The position numbers and the translations under genes are program-made. From Clostridia bacterium (lineage in GTDB: Bacteria; Bacillota; Clostridia; TANB77; CAG-465): DNA of 64,000 nt. Under the pieces are notes generated by a model. That model searched no databases. It worked only from the letters and a program-made list of their open reading frames with translations, and was not told where the DNA came from. The stretch is from the NCBI GenBank assembly GCA_900772475.1, contig CAAHEI010000008.1, forward strand, positions 1 through 64,000. Direction: 5' to 3'. Shown here in pieces: positions 1 through 8,676 of the stretch. How positions within the stretch are numbered: the stretch's first letter is position 1; each line of letters starts with the position of its first letter.

Positions 1-32
1 AATGTGCTTATCACAATTTTGCGACTGTATTA

Positions 33-61
33 AGTTTAACATTTTTTATTAAACTTGTCAA
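33..61 (-). promoter_or_regulatory. Predicted sigma-A promoter, leftward (copy 1)
   Basis: On the minus strand a perfect TTGACA (56-61) is separated by 17 bases from TAAACT (33-38). It fires toward the left edge, so it should drive a gene outside the window. The -10 is followed by AGTCGCAAA, as in the second copy 115 bp upstream. Confidence 0.7.
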
Positions 62-147
62 CAGTTTTTCAAAACTTTTTTATTTTTTTGATTACTTTTT
101 TACATAAGTTTGTAATCATTTTTTAATGTTTTATTTGCGACTTAATT

Positions 148-176
148 AGTTTACCATTTTTATTTCTTTTTGTCAA
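148..176 (-). promoter_or_regulatory. Predicted sigma-A promoter, leftward (copy 2)
   Basis: Minus strand TTGACA (171-176), 17-base spacer, TAAACT (148-153), again followed by AGTCGCAAA. It lies between ylmC (ending at 205) and the window edge. It forms a tandem, partly duplicated promoter pair with the one at 33-61. Confidence 0.7.
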
Positions 177-204
177 CAGTTTTTTTAAAAAAAATTACTT
201 TTTA

Positions 205-435
205 TTACAAATCAACTAAAATAACATCTTCTCCAATTTTTTTTATTTTATTCCATGGAATTGTAACATTATTTTTTCCTACCATTCCACTAAAAAGTTT
301 TCCTGTTTTTGCAACAATGATTGCGTTTATTTCTCCCGAATTAAAATCTGCTTGAACATCTACAACAAAACCTAATATTTTTCCATCACTTAAACTTATA
401 ACTTCTTTTTGTTTAAAATCTATACCTCTTGCCAA
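205..435 (-). CDS. YlmC/YmxH family sporulation protein (PRC-barrel)
   Basis: This 76-residue protein is a single PRC-barrel domain of the YlmC/YmxH type, which Firmicutes carry near sporulation genes. The stretch DGKILGFVVDVQAD followed by a beta-rich half ending IPWNKIKKIGEDVILV is typical of the family, and the length is normal. The start is TTG at 435, placed by an upstream GGGTGG ribosome site. It lies 21 bases after the amidase gene and probably shares its transcript. The molecular function is not established. Family assignment is good; a role in sporulation is inferred from relatives and from the nearby sigG-sigE-spoIIGA genes. Confidence 0.75.
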   Translation of the reverse strand: MARGIDFKQKEVISLSDGKILGFVVDVQADFNSGEINAIIVAKTGKLFSGMVGKNNVTIPWNKIKKIGEDVILVDL

Positions 436-456
436 AACACCACCCTCTTTACATCA

Positions 457-990
457 TCAATTAAAATAATTATTTATTCCTTTAACGGTTGCATTTGCTA
501 TTTCTTCTTCATTTTTTAAAATCCAATTTACATCATCTTGATTATCATGAAATGCAATTTCTAGCAATACAGCAGGAGCAAATGTATTTATTATTTCATA
601 TAGCGATTTTGTATATAAAACCCCCCTGCCCTTTTCTGGATAAGGATATATCTGTATAATCTGTTCATATATCTCATTAGCAAGTCTATCTCCAGGTGTA
701 TTTTTTCTATTTGCATATATTTCTGGGCCCTGCCCTTTAATGTTAGTTCCACTAGCATTACTATGAAGTGCAACATGTATATCAGGGTTTATTTTATTAC
801 TTTGCTGTACAATCTGTTTTAAAGTTTCATTAGGATTATTTCTATATACAACATATCCTTCATCTATTAATTTTTTCTCAATTATATCTGCTATTCTATT
901 CATTCTATATTCTTCGCTACCAAAATCTCCTAAACCAATATTATATTCTTGTGCGGAAGGACTAAGAAATACTACTTTTTTATCATTCAA
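457..990 (-). CDS. N-acetylmuramoyl-L-alanine amidase (Amidase_3 family)
   Basis: This 177-residue zinc amidase should cut the bond between muramic acid and L-alanine in peptidoglycan. The Amidase_3 fold fills the whole protein: an N-terminal VVFLSPSAQEYN strand, VALHSNAS with the metal histidine, and AVLLEIAFHDN with the late catalytic glutamate. There is no obvious signal peptide or cell-wall binding domain, so it is a minimal catalytic domain. The start is TTG at 990 with GAGGTG upstream; no in-frame ATG fits. Being next to sigG suggests a spore-cortex or germination role, but that is inference. In some clostridia similar proteins are phage- or spore-associated lysins. Confidence 0.8.
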   Translation of the reverse strand: MNDKKVVFLSPSAQEYNIGLGDFGSEEYRMNRIADIIEKKLIDEGYVVYRNNPNETLKQIVQQSNKINPDIHVALHSNASGTNIKGQGPEIYANRKNTPGDRLANEIYEQIIQIYPYPEKGRGVLYTKSLYEIINTFAPAVLLEIAFHDNQDDVNWILKNEEEIANATVKGINNYFN

Positions 991-1018
991 ATTATCACCT
1001 CTTTACATTATATTACAT

Positions 1019-1052
1019 ATAAAAAAAAAAAGAACTAGTTAAACTAGTCCTC
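1019..1052 (-). terminator. Intrinsic terminator after sigG
   Basis: On the minus strand the stem formed by ACTAG and CTAGT, with flanking G-C pairs, is followed by a run of more than ten T residues. It overlaps the last codon of sigG. Confidence 0.6.
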
Positions 1053-1834
1053 TATACTCCCTTTTCTACCCTTTTTTTCATTCTTTCTAATGCATTTTTT
1101 TCAATTCTTGAAATTTGAGCCTGTGATACTCCCAGTTCTTCTGCAAGTTCACTTTGAGTTTTATCATTAAAATATCTCTTTGTAATTATATATTTTTCTT
1201 TATCACTTAATTTTTCTAAAACTTGTTCAATTGCAATTTTATCTATTGAATTTTCAGATTCTTCCTTTTCATTTTTAAGTTGATCTAACAAATATATTTG
1301 ATCGCCTCCATCATTATATACGCAATCATATATTGACATTGGTGCAACTGTACTATCTATTGCTAGAATAACATCTTCTTTTGCTGCTTTAGTTAACTCA
1401 CATATTTTATCAATTGTTGGCTCTTCATTATGTTCTTTAACATATTTTTCTCTTGTTTGAGCTATTAAGTATGACAAATCCCTTAGCGATCTTGTTACTC
1501 TAAAAGCACTATTATCTCTTAAATATCTTTTTATTTCTCCTATTATCATAGGAACAGCATATGTACTAAATTGTACTGGTTGTGTTATATCAAAATTATC
1601 GATTGCTTTTATAAGTCCAACAACACCCACTTGAAATATATCATTTATATTTTCTCCTCTGTTATTAAACTTTTTAATTATACTCAAAACCAACCTTAAA
1701 TTTGCTTCTACAAATTTATCTTTAAGTTCAACTCTTCCATTTTTTATATTTCTCAACATTTCCATTTGCTCTTTTTGAGATAACTTTGGAAGTTTTGATG
1801 TATCAAGACCATTTATTTCAACTTTAACATTCAT
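1052..1834 (-). CDS. sigG: RNA polymerase sporulation sigma factor SigG
   Basis: Sigma-G directs late forespore transcription. The 260-residue protein has region 2 (EANLRLVLSIIKKF through FQVGVVGLIKAID to FSTYAVPMIIGEIKRYLRD), region 3, and a region 4 helix-turn-helix (SQSELAEELGVSQAQISRIEKN-like stretch near the C-terminus). The N-terminal VEINGLDTSKLP segment matches the sigma-G anti-sigma contact region. Length matches the family (about 258). The ATG at 1834 has GGAGAAG upstream. It lies downstream of spoIIGA-sigE as in other Clostridia and Bacilli, and a terminator follows. Sigma-F is the closest paralogue, but the N-terminus and synteny favour sigma-G. Confidence 0.93.
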   Translation of the reverse strand: MNVKVEINGLDTSKLPKLSQKEQMEMLRNIKNGRVELKDKFVEANLRLVLSIIKKFNNRGENINDIFQVGVVGLIKAIDNFDITQPVQFSTYAVPMIIGEIKRYLRDNSAFRVTRSLRDLSYLIAQTREKYVKEHNEEPTIDKICELTKAAKEDVILAIDSTVAPMSIYDCVYNDGGDQIYLLDQLKNEKEESENSIDKIAIEQVLEKLSDKEKYIITKRYFNDKTQSELAEELGVSQAQISRIEKNALERMKKRVEKGV

Positions 1835-1934
1835 ATGTATCTTCTCCTTTTTCTTTTGTTTATATAATTAACATATGAATTATCATTTATACCTATTCGA
1901 CATATCTTCTTAATTATAGTTATTTTTATTTATT

Positions 1935-2645
1935 TTATAACAAAAAATCTTTCTTTAAATTATTGATTACTTTCTTTTCAATTCTAGAAATATATGATTG
2001 TGAAATTCCAAGTTTATCTGCAACTTCTTTTTGTGTCAATTCATCATACCCATTAAATCCATACCTAAGTTGCATTATTGCTTTTTCTCTATCATTTAAT
2101 TTTCTTATAGCAACTTCCAATACTTTTTTATTATCACTTTCCTCTATATGTTTAAATATACTATCATTATCTGTTCCTAATATGTCTGCAAGTGACAAAT
2201 CATTTCCTTCACTATCCGTATTTATAGGTTCGTCTATTGATACCTCAGTTTTTATTTTATTATTTTTTCTTAAAAACATAAGTATTTCATTTTCTATACA
2301 TCTTGAAGCATATGTTGCAAGTTTTATATTTTTATCTAGATTAAAACTATTTACTGCCTTCATAAGTCCTATTGTTCCTATAGATATTAAATCCTCAATA
2401 TTAACTCCTGAATTTTCAAACTTTTTAGCTATATATACTACAAGTCTTAAGTTCCTTTCTATTAATACATTTTTAGCTTCCAAATCTTTATTCATAAGTT
2501 TTCTTAGCAATGACATTTCTTCATCTTTTTTCAATGGTTCAGGCAACTTATCCGGTCCTGCAATATAGTACATTGAATTTTCTTCCATTCCTATTTTTTT
2601 CATTATTTTTAAATATAAGTTTTTAATACTATTAACTTTTAACAT
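1935..2645 (-). CDS. sigE: RNA polymerase sporulation sigma factor SigE (pro-sigma-E)
   Basis: Sigma-E is the early mother-cell sigma factor, made as an inactive precursor and cleaved by SpoIIGA. The 236-residue protein has an amphipathic N-terminal pro-region of about 25 residues, then YYIAGPDKLPEPL, region 2 (ERNLRLVVYIAKKFENSG, DLISIGTIGLMKAV, KLATYASRCIENEILM) and a region 4 helix-turn-helix (LTQKEVADKLGISQSYISRIEK). Length matches the family. The ATG has AAAGGGG upstream. The gene start overlaps the end of spoIIGA by 7 bases, implying coupled translation of protease and substrate. Confidence 0.95.
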   Translation of the reverse strand: MLKVNSIKNLYLKIMKKIGMEENSMYYIAGPDKLPEPLKKDEEMSLLRKLMNKDLEAKNVLIERNLRLVVYIAKKFENSGVNIEDLISIGTIGLMKAVNSFNLDKNIKLATYASRCIENEILMFLRKNNKIKTEVSIDEPINTDSEGNDLSLADILGTDNDSIFKHIEESDNKKVLEVAIRKLNDREKAIMQLRYGFNGYDELTQKEVADKLGISQSYISRIEKKVINNLKKDFLL

Positions 2646-3454
2646 AATTCTACCCCTTTCATTTTTTCTAAATATGTATCGTAGCTTATCAATGCTTCAT
2701 ATTCATCTTTAATACTTAACCTTCTGTTTACAAAAACAAATATTACCTCACTTAAAAAACAAATTTTTTTCTTATTTTTTTTAATTATTATATCTTTTAC
2801 AAAATAGCCTTTTATTTTTTTCTCTCCAGCTACAGTATATATATATATATTAGTATCTTTAAATATATAATTTTGAAAGTATAGTTTTTCATAATATTTA
2901 TCTTCTATAAAAATAACATCAACATTACTAACTAAATCCTTAACATTATTACCTGTATCAATAAAAGCTGGTATTATCATATCACCTATATTTATTTCAT
3001 ATATAAGGTTATCTGTTTTAATTTTACTTTTCCATATTTTCCACATTAATTTGTTAAAAGCATATAATATCAATCCCGATATTATATATAAAAACATTTT
3101 CATAATGCAATTGGAAATATTTATGTTAAAAAGTAAAGTAAGTGAAATTACTATTCCAACCAGTATAAACGATACTAATATATAATAAATATAAATTTTA
3201 CAATACGTTTTAAAACAATTAGGTAAAAAAATTATATATAAAATAAAACATATAGCTAAAAGTCTTATTAATGTATCAAAAACAGAATTTATGCTAAAAT
3301 AATATGAAATTGTTTCGTAAAAACTTAATATAAGGCTACCAATAATTATATTTAATTTTTTTAGTTTAATTTTTGTAAATATAGACATTTGATAAATGGT
3401 TATATAGCTTATTACTAGATTTTCAACAAAAATACATTCTATATATTCATGCAT
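2639..3454 (-). CDS. spoIIGA: Sigma-E processing peptidase SpoIIGA
   Basis: SpoIIGA is the membrane aspartic protease that removes the pro-sequence of sigma-E at the septum. The N-terminal half holds about five hydrophobic segments beginning EYIECIFVENLVISYITIY. The C-terminal half carries the catalytic AFIDTGNN motif of a retroviral-type aspartic protease, near residue 165. About 271 residues from the chosen start, close to family size. I start at ATG 3454 because GGTGA lies 7 bases upstream and the protein then begins MHEYIECIF, like homologues. An in-frame ATG at 3493 would add 13 unlikely residues. It overlaps sigE, its substrate gene. Confidence 0.9.
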   Translation of the reverse strand: MHEYIECIFVENLVISYITIYQMSIFTKIKLKKLNIIIGSLILSFYETISYYFSINSVFDTLIRLLAICFILYIIFLPNCFKTYCKIYIYYILVSFILVGIVISLTLLFNINISNCIMKMFLYIISGLILYAFNKLMWKIWKSKIKTDNLIYEINIGDMIIPAFIDTGNNVKDLVSNVDVIFIEDKYYEKLYFQNYIFKDTNIYIYTVAGEKKIKGYFVKDIIIKKNKKKICFLSEVIFVFVNRRLSIKDEYEALISYDTYLEKMKGVELC

Positions 3455-3529
3455 TAACCAATCACCACAATTATTATATCTCCTTAAGCACAAAAAAAAT
3501 GTAGAATAAAAAATGATTTTTCAACTTTT

Positions 3530-3584
3530 CATCTACAAAAAAAAATAAATAAAGCTAAGATCTTCTAAAAATCTTAGCTTTATT
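3530..3584 (-). terminator. Intrinsic terminator after ftsZ
   Basis: A perfect 14-bp stem (AATAAAGCTAAGAT with its complement, 3548-3561 and 3571-3584) has a 9-base loop and is followed on the minus strand by a long T tract. It separates ftsZ from spoIIGA. Confidence 0.85.
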
Positions 3585-3617
3585 CTAATTTTAATTATAC
3601 TATACTAAATTTTGAAA

Positions 3618-4760
3618 CTAATTATTATCATTTTTATTTCTTCTTAGAAAAGGAGGTATGTCTAAATTAATTTTATAATCATTATTTGATGATAAGTAAT
3701 CATTTCTAGATGATATTGTACTAGTAGAATTATTTTTTATACTATTTTGATTTAAAACATCATTTACTACAGTATCAAGTTGCATATTATTAAAATCGGC
3801 ATAAGTTTGTGATTTATTGAAACCTGTAGCAATAACAGTGATAACAATCTCATCTTTTAAATTTTCGTCAATAACAGCACCAAATATTATATTAGCTTCT
3901 GGATCAACCGATTTTTGTACAAGTTCTGCTGCCTCATTAATTTCAAGAAGTCCCAAATCTCTTCCACCAGTTACATTTATAAGTACTCCACCTGCACCCT
4001 CTATTGAAGTTTCAAGTAAAGGACTATGTATTGCTTGTCTAGCTGCTTCCTGTGCTCTATTTTCTCCTGAAGCCTTACCTGTTCCAATATGTGCAATACC
4101 CGCATCTAACATTATGGTTTTTACATCAGCAAAATCTAGATTTACAAGTCCTGGAATAGTAATAAGGTCAGATATACCTTGTACACCCTGTTTTAAAACA
4201 TTATCGGACATATCAAATGCATCTTGTAGACATGTTTGTTTTTCAACAACTTGTAATAACTTTTCATTTGGAATAACTATTAAAGTATCTACACATTGTT
4301 TTAATTCATCAATTCCAGCTTCTGCTTGAGATGTTCTTCTTTTTCCTTCAAATGGAAATGGCTTTGTAACAACAGCAACTGTAAGAATTCCCATTTCTCT
4401 AGATGTTTCAGCAACAATTGGGGCTGCACCAGTACCAGTTCCTCCACCCATTCCAGCAGTAACAAACACCATATCTGCTCCTTTTAATGCTTCAGCAATT
4501 TCAGCCTTAGATTCTTCAGCACTGCATTTTCCAATCTCTGGATTTGCGCCTGCACCAAGACCACGAGTTAATTTTTCACCTATTTGAATTTTCTTATTTG
4601 CCTTTGATAAACCTAAAGCTTGTCTATCTGTATTCACAGTAATAAACTCAACTCCTCTAAGTCCTGATTCTATCATTCTATTTATGACATTTCCACCGCC
4701 ACCGCCTACTCCAACAACTTTAATTGTAGCTGTACCTGTTTGCATTTCTTGATTTTCCAT
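3618..4760 (-). CDS. ftsZ: Cell division protein FtsZ
   Basis: FtsZ is the tubulin-like GTPase that forms the division ring and, in spore formers, the polar septum. The 380-residue protein has the tubulin signature GGGTGTGA at residues 105-112, the N-terminal VVGVGGGGGN loop, and the T7 synergy region ITIPGLVNLDFADV. A variable linker of about 50 residues leads to the conserved C-terminal peptide LDIPPFLRR, which binds FtsA and other partners. Length is normal. It lies 17 bases after ftsA, so the two form an ftsA-ftsZ operon ending at a strong terminator. Confidence 0.98.
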   Translation of the reverse strand: MENQEMQTGTATIKVVGVGGGGGNVINRMIESGLRGVEFITVNTDRQALGLSKANKKIQIGEKLTRGLGAGANPEIGKCSAEESKAEIAEALKGADMVFVTAGMGGGTGTGAAPIVAETSREMGILTVAVVTKPFPFEGKRRTSQAEAGIDELKQCVDTLIVIPNEKLLQVVEKQTCLQDAFDMSDNVLKQGVQGISDLITIPGLVNLDFADVKTIMLDAGIAHIGTGKASGENRAQEAARQAIHSPLLETSIEGAGGVLINVTGGRDLGLLEINEAAELVQKSVDPEANIIFGAVIDENLKDEIVITVIATGFNKSQTYADFNNMQLDTVVNDVLNQNSIKNNSTSTISSRNDYLSSNNDYKINLDIPPFLRRNKNDNN

Positions 4761-4777
4761 CTATAAATTCCTCCTTA

Positions 4778-6055
4778 TTACTTCTTATTATTTTTTGTTG
4801 TTTTGTTATATGCACCTTTTATTTTAACTTTTAATCCTCTAAATCCCTCAATTATTTTTTCTCTAAACGTAAGGTCTGTAACTATTTCTACATCGCTATT
4901 AACATGTTTACTTACTCCAAGACTTGCTATATATCTTACCATTCCAAATACTGTTGCATGTTGCGGTTTAATAACATTTATAAGTTTTGGATTACAAATT
5001 CTAACCTGATTAATTTTTAATATTAACATAGCTAATTCTTGAACTCCAACAATATTGCTTATTCCTTGACCTGTAAGGACCATACAATCAATTTTTCCAT
5101 TTAATTTATTATCAGAGATCATTTTTTTAATTAATTGATATATCTCTTTTACTCTAGCCTCAATAATTTGTACAATTTCACTACATCTTATGACTTCACT
5201 TTCACCTGTTGTCATTTTACTATTTAGTTTTACTTCATGATTATTTGCAATCATAGCCATGATAGCTAGATTGTATTGTCTTTTTAACTTTTCTGCTTCG
5301 TCAGAAGTAATATCCAAAGTCATAGCAATATCATTTGTTATATGATCTCCTCCAACAGGAAGTGTAGTATAAAATTCAATTATATTGTTCTTGTATACCG
5401 AAATATCAGTATGTCCACCCCCAATATCTACAAGCAAAACACCTATATCTTTTTCTTCTGGCATTAATACAATATTTGAAGTAGCTAAAGTTTCAAGAAT
5501 TAATCCATCAAGCTTTAATCCTGATAGCTTTAAAACTTTTTGAACACCAGCAATATATTCACCATTTGCAATAACAACCTGTGCTTCAATTAAAAAGCTT
5601 TTACAAAAAGCACCTATAGGTTCCTCCTTATATTTTCTTCCATTTACTGTATATTCAATTGGTAATAAATCAATTATCTGTTCATTATTGGACATATTTA
5701 CAGCCATTTGTACCTTTGAATAAGCATTATATATATCATTTATTGACATTCCATCATTTGGTTTCTCAACATTCGTTTCTACAATAATTCTTTCAATCCT
5801 AGTATTCATTCCCTTAATGTTTACATATGTAGAATTAACTACTAAGTCTGAAACTTCTTCAGCTGCACCAACAGCATTTCTTACCGCATTTGATACACTG
5901 TGAGGGTCAATAATTTTTCCTTTTTTTATTCCTGCACTATCAGATAAACCATACCCAATTACCTCTATTTCGCTGAACTTATTAACTTGTCCTATTACAC
6001 AACTAACTTTTGTTGCCCCTAAGTCCAAGCCCACAATGATATCTCCAATAGCCAC
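4778..6055 (-). CDS. ftsA: Cell division protein FtsA
   Basis: FtsA is an actin-like ATPase that tethers FtsZ polymers to the membrane. The 425-residue protein shows the phosphate-1 motif VGLDLGATKVSCVIG at the N-terminus, a 1C domain, phosphate-2 VLLVDIGGGHTDISVY and the adenosine-loop region MVLTGQGISNIVG. A C-terminal amphipathic stretch (FREKIIEGFRGLKVKIKGAY) would form the membrane-targeting helix. It is directly upstream of ftsZ, as usual. The ATG at 6055 is preceded by GGGGGTG. A pilus or MreB-like relative is unlikely given the context. Confidence 0.93.
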   Translation of the reverse strand: MAIGDIIVGLDLGATKVSCVIGQVNKFSEIEVIGYGLSDSAGIKKGKIIDPHSVSNAVRNAVGAAEEVSDLVVNSTYVNIKGMNTRIERIIVETNVEKPNDGMSINDIYNAYSKVQMAVNMSNNEQIIDLLPIEYTVNGRKYKEEPIGAFCKSFLIEAQVVIANGEYIAGVQKVLKLSGLKLDGLILETLATSNIVLMPEEKDIGVLLVDIGGGHTDISVYKNNIIEFYTTLPVGGDHITNDIAMTLDITSDEAEKLKRQYNLAIMAMIANNHEVKLNSKMTTGESEVIRCSEIVQIIEARVKEIYQLIKKMISDNKLNGKIDCMVLTGQGISNIVGVQELAMLILKINQVRICNPKLINVIKPQHATVFGMVRYIASLGVSKHVNSDVEIVTDLTFREKIIEGFRGLKVKIKGAYNKTTKNNKK

Positions 6056-6177
6056 TTATATTCACCCCCAAATTTAAGCTACATATATGATACTATTTTT
6101 CAGAGAAAAAATCAAGTATTTTTTTAAAAAATTGTAATATTTTTGTCATTTGTTTGAAACATTATTTTAATATGTAT

Positions 6178-6819
6178 TTAATTGTAGTATTTTGCTATAT
6201 TATTATTTTTTCTATATGATATTTTTAGTATGATTAAATATATTAAAAACAATATTAAACTTGGATTATATATTTTTATAAGTATAACAATTGAATACAA
6301 GAATAGAATAAAAAGTAAAATATAATTAAATATATTTATTATATTTAATGTTTTACTATAATTTACCTTAAATAGTAATAAATTCTTTAAAATATTATAT
6401 CCATCTAATGGATATATAGGAACTAAATTTAAAATACACAAAAACATATTTATATCATATATAATTTTAATATCTTTAAAAATTAGAGCCAAAATAAAAT
6501 TAGATATAGGTCCTATAATAAAAATTAAAATATTTTGCACTAAATTTCTTTTATTAAATTCATATTTATTTTCTATATTATAATGTTTTATTTTAAAATT
6601 TATATTTACTCCAAACACTCCTATATTAAAAGTTTCAATTTCTTTGCCACATAACGTTGCGACAAACATGTGGGCTGCCTCGTGAAATATTATAAATAAA
6701 TAACATATAAAAAAAGATGATAGAAATACCCTTACTTTATTATACAGAAAAAAAATAAACATTACAATCAAAAATATAATGTCTATTTTTATATCAAAAA
6801 ATGGGGTTTTTATTCTCAT
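6178..6819 (-). CDS. SpoIVFB-like intramembrane metalloprotease (M50 family)
   Basis: This hydrophobic 213-residue protein is a site-2-protease family enzyme. It has HEAAH at residues 46-50 in the second or third membrane segment (zinc ligands and catalytic glutamate) and the second metal motif in VPIYPLDGYN near residue 140. In spore formers SpoIVFB cleaves pro-sigma-K. It is immediately downstream of a SpoIVFA-like gene, supporting that identity. I start at ATG 6819, because the upstream in-frame ATG at 6831 sits inside the GGAGG ribosome site. Sigma-K itself is not in this window, so the substrate is inferred. Confidence 0.8.
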   Translation of the reverse strand: MRIKTPFFDIKIDIIFLIVMFIFFLYNKVRVFLSSFFICYLFIIFHEAAHMFVATLCGKEIETFNIGVFGVNINFKIKHYNIENKYEFNKRNLVQNILIFIIGPISNFILALIFKDIKIIYDINMFLCILNLVPIYPLDGYNILKNLLLFKVNYSKTLNIINIFNYILLFILFLYSIVILIKIYNPSLILFLIYLIILKISYRKNNNIAKYYN

Positions 6820-6837
6820 ATTTACCTCCATATTTTA

Positions 6838-7899
6838 TTAAAATTTTAATATTTTTTCTGGATCAACAGTCCTATTATTTATTTTTATTTCAAAATGTAA
6901 ATGTGGTCCTGTCGACATACCTGTACTTCCCATTAATCCAATATTATCACCTTGTTTAATTTCATCATTTTCCTTTACTTGGATTTTTTCTAGATGTGCA
7001 TATTTAAATATAACTTCATCTTTTTCAACTTCAACATTATTACCATAATATTTATTCATTTTTTCTGTTTTTACAACTTTACCATCTGTAGCACTTATAA
7101 TTTGAGTGTTTTTTTTATTTGCTATGTCAATTCCTGTATGATATGGATTAACATTTTCAAAAATTTGTTCTCTTGCTCCATATCTTGAAGTTATAGTTCC
7201 CTTTACAGGAACTATAATATTTATATTTTTCTTTAATATTTCATCTATATCTGTATCCATTATACTTATAGCACTAATTACTTCCTCTAATTTTGCTTCT
7301 TCGTAAGGTTCTCCTCCACCTACTCCTAGATTTTCACTTGATAACAGATTACTCTCTGATTTTTGTCTATCTATACTATTTTTTTCTTGTTCATTGTTTT
7401 TGTTAAATATCTTTAATATCTCTTGTTTTAAATCTAAATTAACGACATTTGGTTTTACATATTGTAAATATTTTGCAGATACAACAGTTACAGCTTTTTC
7501 AGGAATAATATATCTTCCAGCCTCATAACCATATCTAGATATATTTTCAATTTTTTCTAAAATTCCAGCTTTGGTGTAATCCTTATTATATTCATTTATT
7601 ATATACATAATATATTTGTTATTTAATACTTGTTCTTTAAAGATCAATTTACATATTAAGCATAAAAAAATAATATTTATAGAAATAAAAAACTTTATGA
7701 AAAATTTTTTCTTAAAATTTCCCATTTTTTTTCTTTCTTCATAAGATTCTTCCGCATCAAAAAAACTATCATTTTCATGTTCTTTGATCTTTTTTTTGAT
7801 TGTAACATCAGATATTCCAATATCCCCAAAATTTACTTTTCCATTTATATCTTTTAACATACTTTTTCTGAGTCTTCTTGCTGAGACTATGTTCTCCAT
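6838..7899 (-). CDS. M23 family metallopeptidase, SpoIVFA-like
   Basis: This 353-residue membrane-anchored protein has an N-terminal cytoplasmic stretch of about 80 residues, one transmembrane segment (FFISINIIFLCLICKLIF), a spacer and a C-terminal LytM/M23 domain. The metal motifs HTGIDIA and GPHLHFEI are present, with YAHLEKI between them, so the fold is intact and may be catalytic. Directly upstream of the SpoIVFB-like gene it occupies the SpoIVFA position. SpoIVFA regulates SpoIVFB and has an M23-like domain that is often degenerate; here the ligands look complete. SpoIIQ-like function is the alternative. Start ATG 7899 follows GGAGGAT. Confidence 0.75.
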   Translation of the reverse strand: MENIVSARRLRKSMLKDINGKVNFGDIGISDVTIKKKIKEHENDSFFDAEESYEERKKMGNFKKKFFIKFFISINIIFLCLICKLIFKEQVLNNKYIMYIINEYNKDYTKAGILEKIENISRYGYEAGRYIIPEKAVTVVSAKYLQYVKPNVVNLDLKQEILKIFNKNNEQEKNSIDRQKSESNLLSSENLGVGGGEPYEEAKLEEVISAISIMDTDIDEILKKNINIIVPVKGTITSRYGAREQIFENVNPYHTGIDIANKKNTQIISATDGKVVKTEKMNKYYGNNVEVEKDEVIFKYAHLEKIQVKENDEIKQGDNIGLMGSTGMSTGPHLHFEIKINNRTVDPEKILKF

Positions 7900-7982
7900 A
7901 CACTATCCTCCATTAAGTACAAGTTCATACTAAAGTATATTATAAATATATTTTTTTATTACAAGTTTAAATTTTCTTTTAT

Positions 7983-8447
7983 TTATTTTTGTATTTTAAC
8001 ACCTTTCTCATCTAAAAATTTAATAAAATCTTTTAAATATGGCTCTTCTATAGTTCCAATAAATGTTGCACAATATATATTAGTATTACGTCCGGATTTT
8101 GTTTTTAATCTTCTAATATCTTCTACATATATCTTTGTTTTTGATTTATTTTGTTTTACATTCATTTTCATATTTTCAACATAAAGTTCACCATTTATAG
8201 TTTTAAATGTAACTTGTTTAGTTATAAAACTTTTTTCGCCACGAAATTCATCAGTGATTTTATGTATATAAATACAAATCGGTATTATAGAAAAAAATAA
8301 TATAACCATAACTGGAAATACAAAAAGTGCATTTTTCATTCCTAAAGATATAATTATTAATATTATCCATATTATCAAAGGTATAATTATTTTTGCAATT
8401 ACTTTTCCGTTTAATATTTTTCTTACTTTAACCGTAGTTGTATACAT
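7983..8447 (-). CDS. Conserved membrane protein of unknown function
   Basis: I do not recognise this 154-residue protein. After a basic N-terminus (VKVRKILNGK) come two closely spaced hydrophobic segments (about residues 18-40 and 42-62, ending FFSIIPICIYIHK). A soluble, charged C-terminal domain of about 85 residues follows, with a pattern of short strands. The architecture resembles small PH-like or DUF membrane proteins but no motif proves this. ATG 8447 has AAGGAG upstream. It lies alone between miaB and the spoIVFA-like gene, with a 230-bp AT-rich gap on the miaB side, so it probably has its own promoter. Confidence 0.6.
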   Translation of the reverse strand: MYTTTVKVRKILNGKVIAKIIIPLIIWIILIIISLGMKNALFVFPVMVILFFSIIPICIYIHKITDEFRGEKSFITKQVTFKTINGELYVENMKMNVKQNKSKTKIYVEDIRRLKTKSGRNTNIYCATFIGTIEEPYLKDFIKFLDEKGVKIQK

Positions 8448-8676
8448 AATATTTTCTCCTTATTTTATATCAAAAATGATATTAATTACGTTATTTAAAT
8501 TATATATTAAACTATTAGTTATTAAATAATTCATAGCATGAATCCTTGTTTTATTATTTACTCTATAAAATATAGTTTATTTATAAAGTATACACTATCT
8601 TTTATTTTGGATTATTAGTCAGATATTTTATGTTTTTATCATAGCTTTTAATTTGATTATCTAATTTTATACATTT

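Noticed and set aside
1835..1934. Sigma-G-type promoter before sigG (GAATA and CATATGTTA)
   Set aside because: The -10 departs from CATnnTA at key positions and the spacing is only approximate.
1963..2568. Long open frame on the plus strand over sigE
   Set aside because: It is the shadow of sigE; the protein is Ser/Leu/Phe-rich without family features and has no ribosome site.
3817..4329. Plus-strand open frame inside ftsZ
   Set aside because: Antisense shadow of a clearly real gene; low-complexity product.
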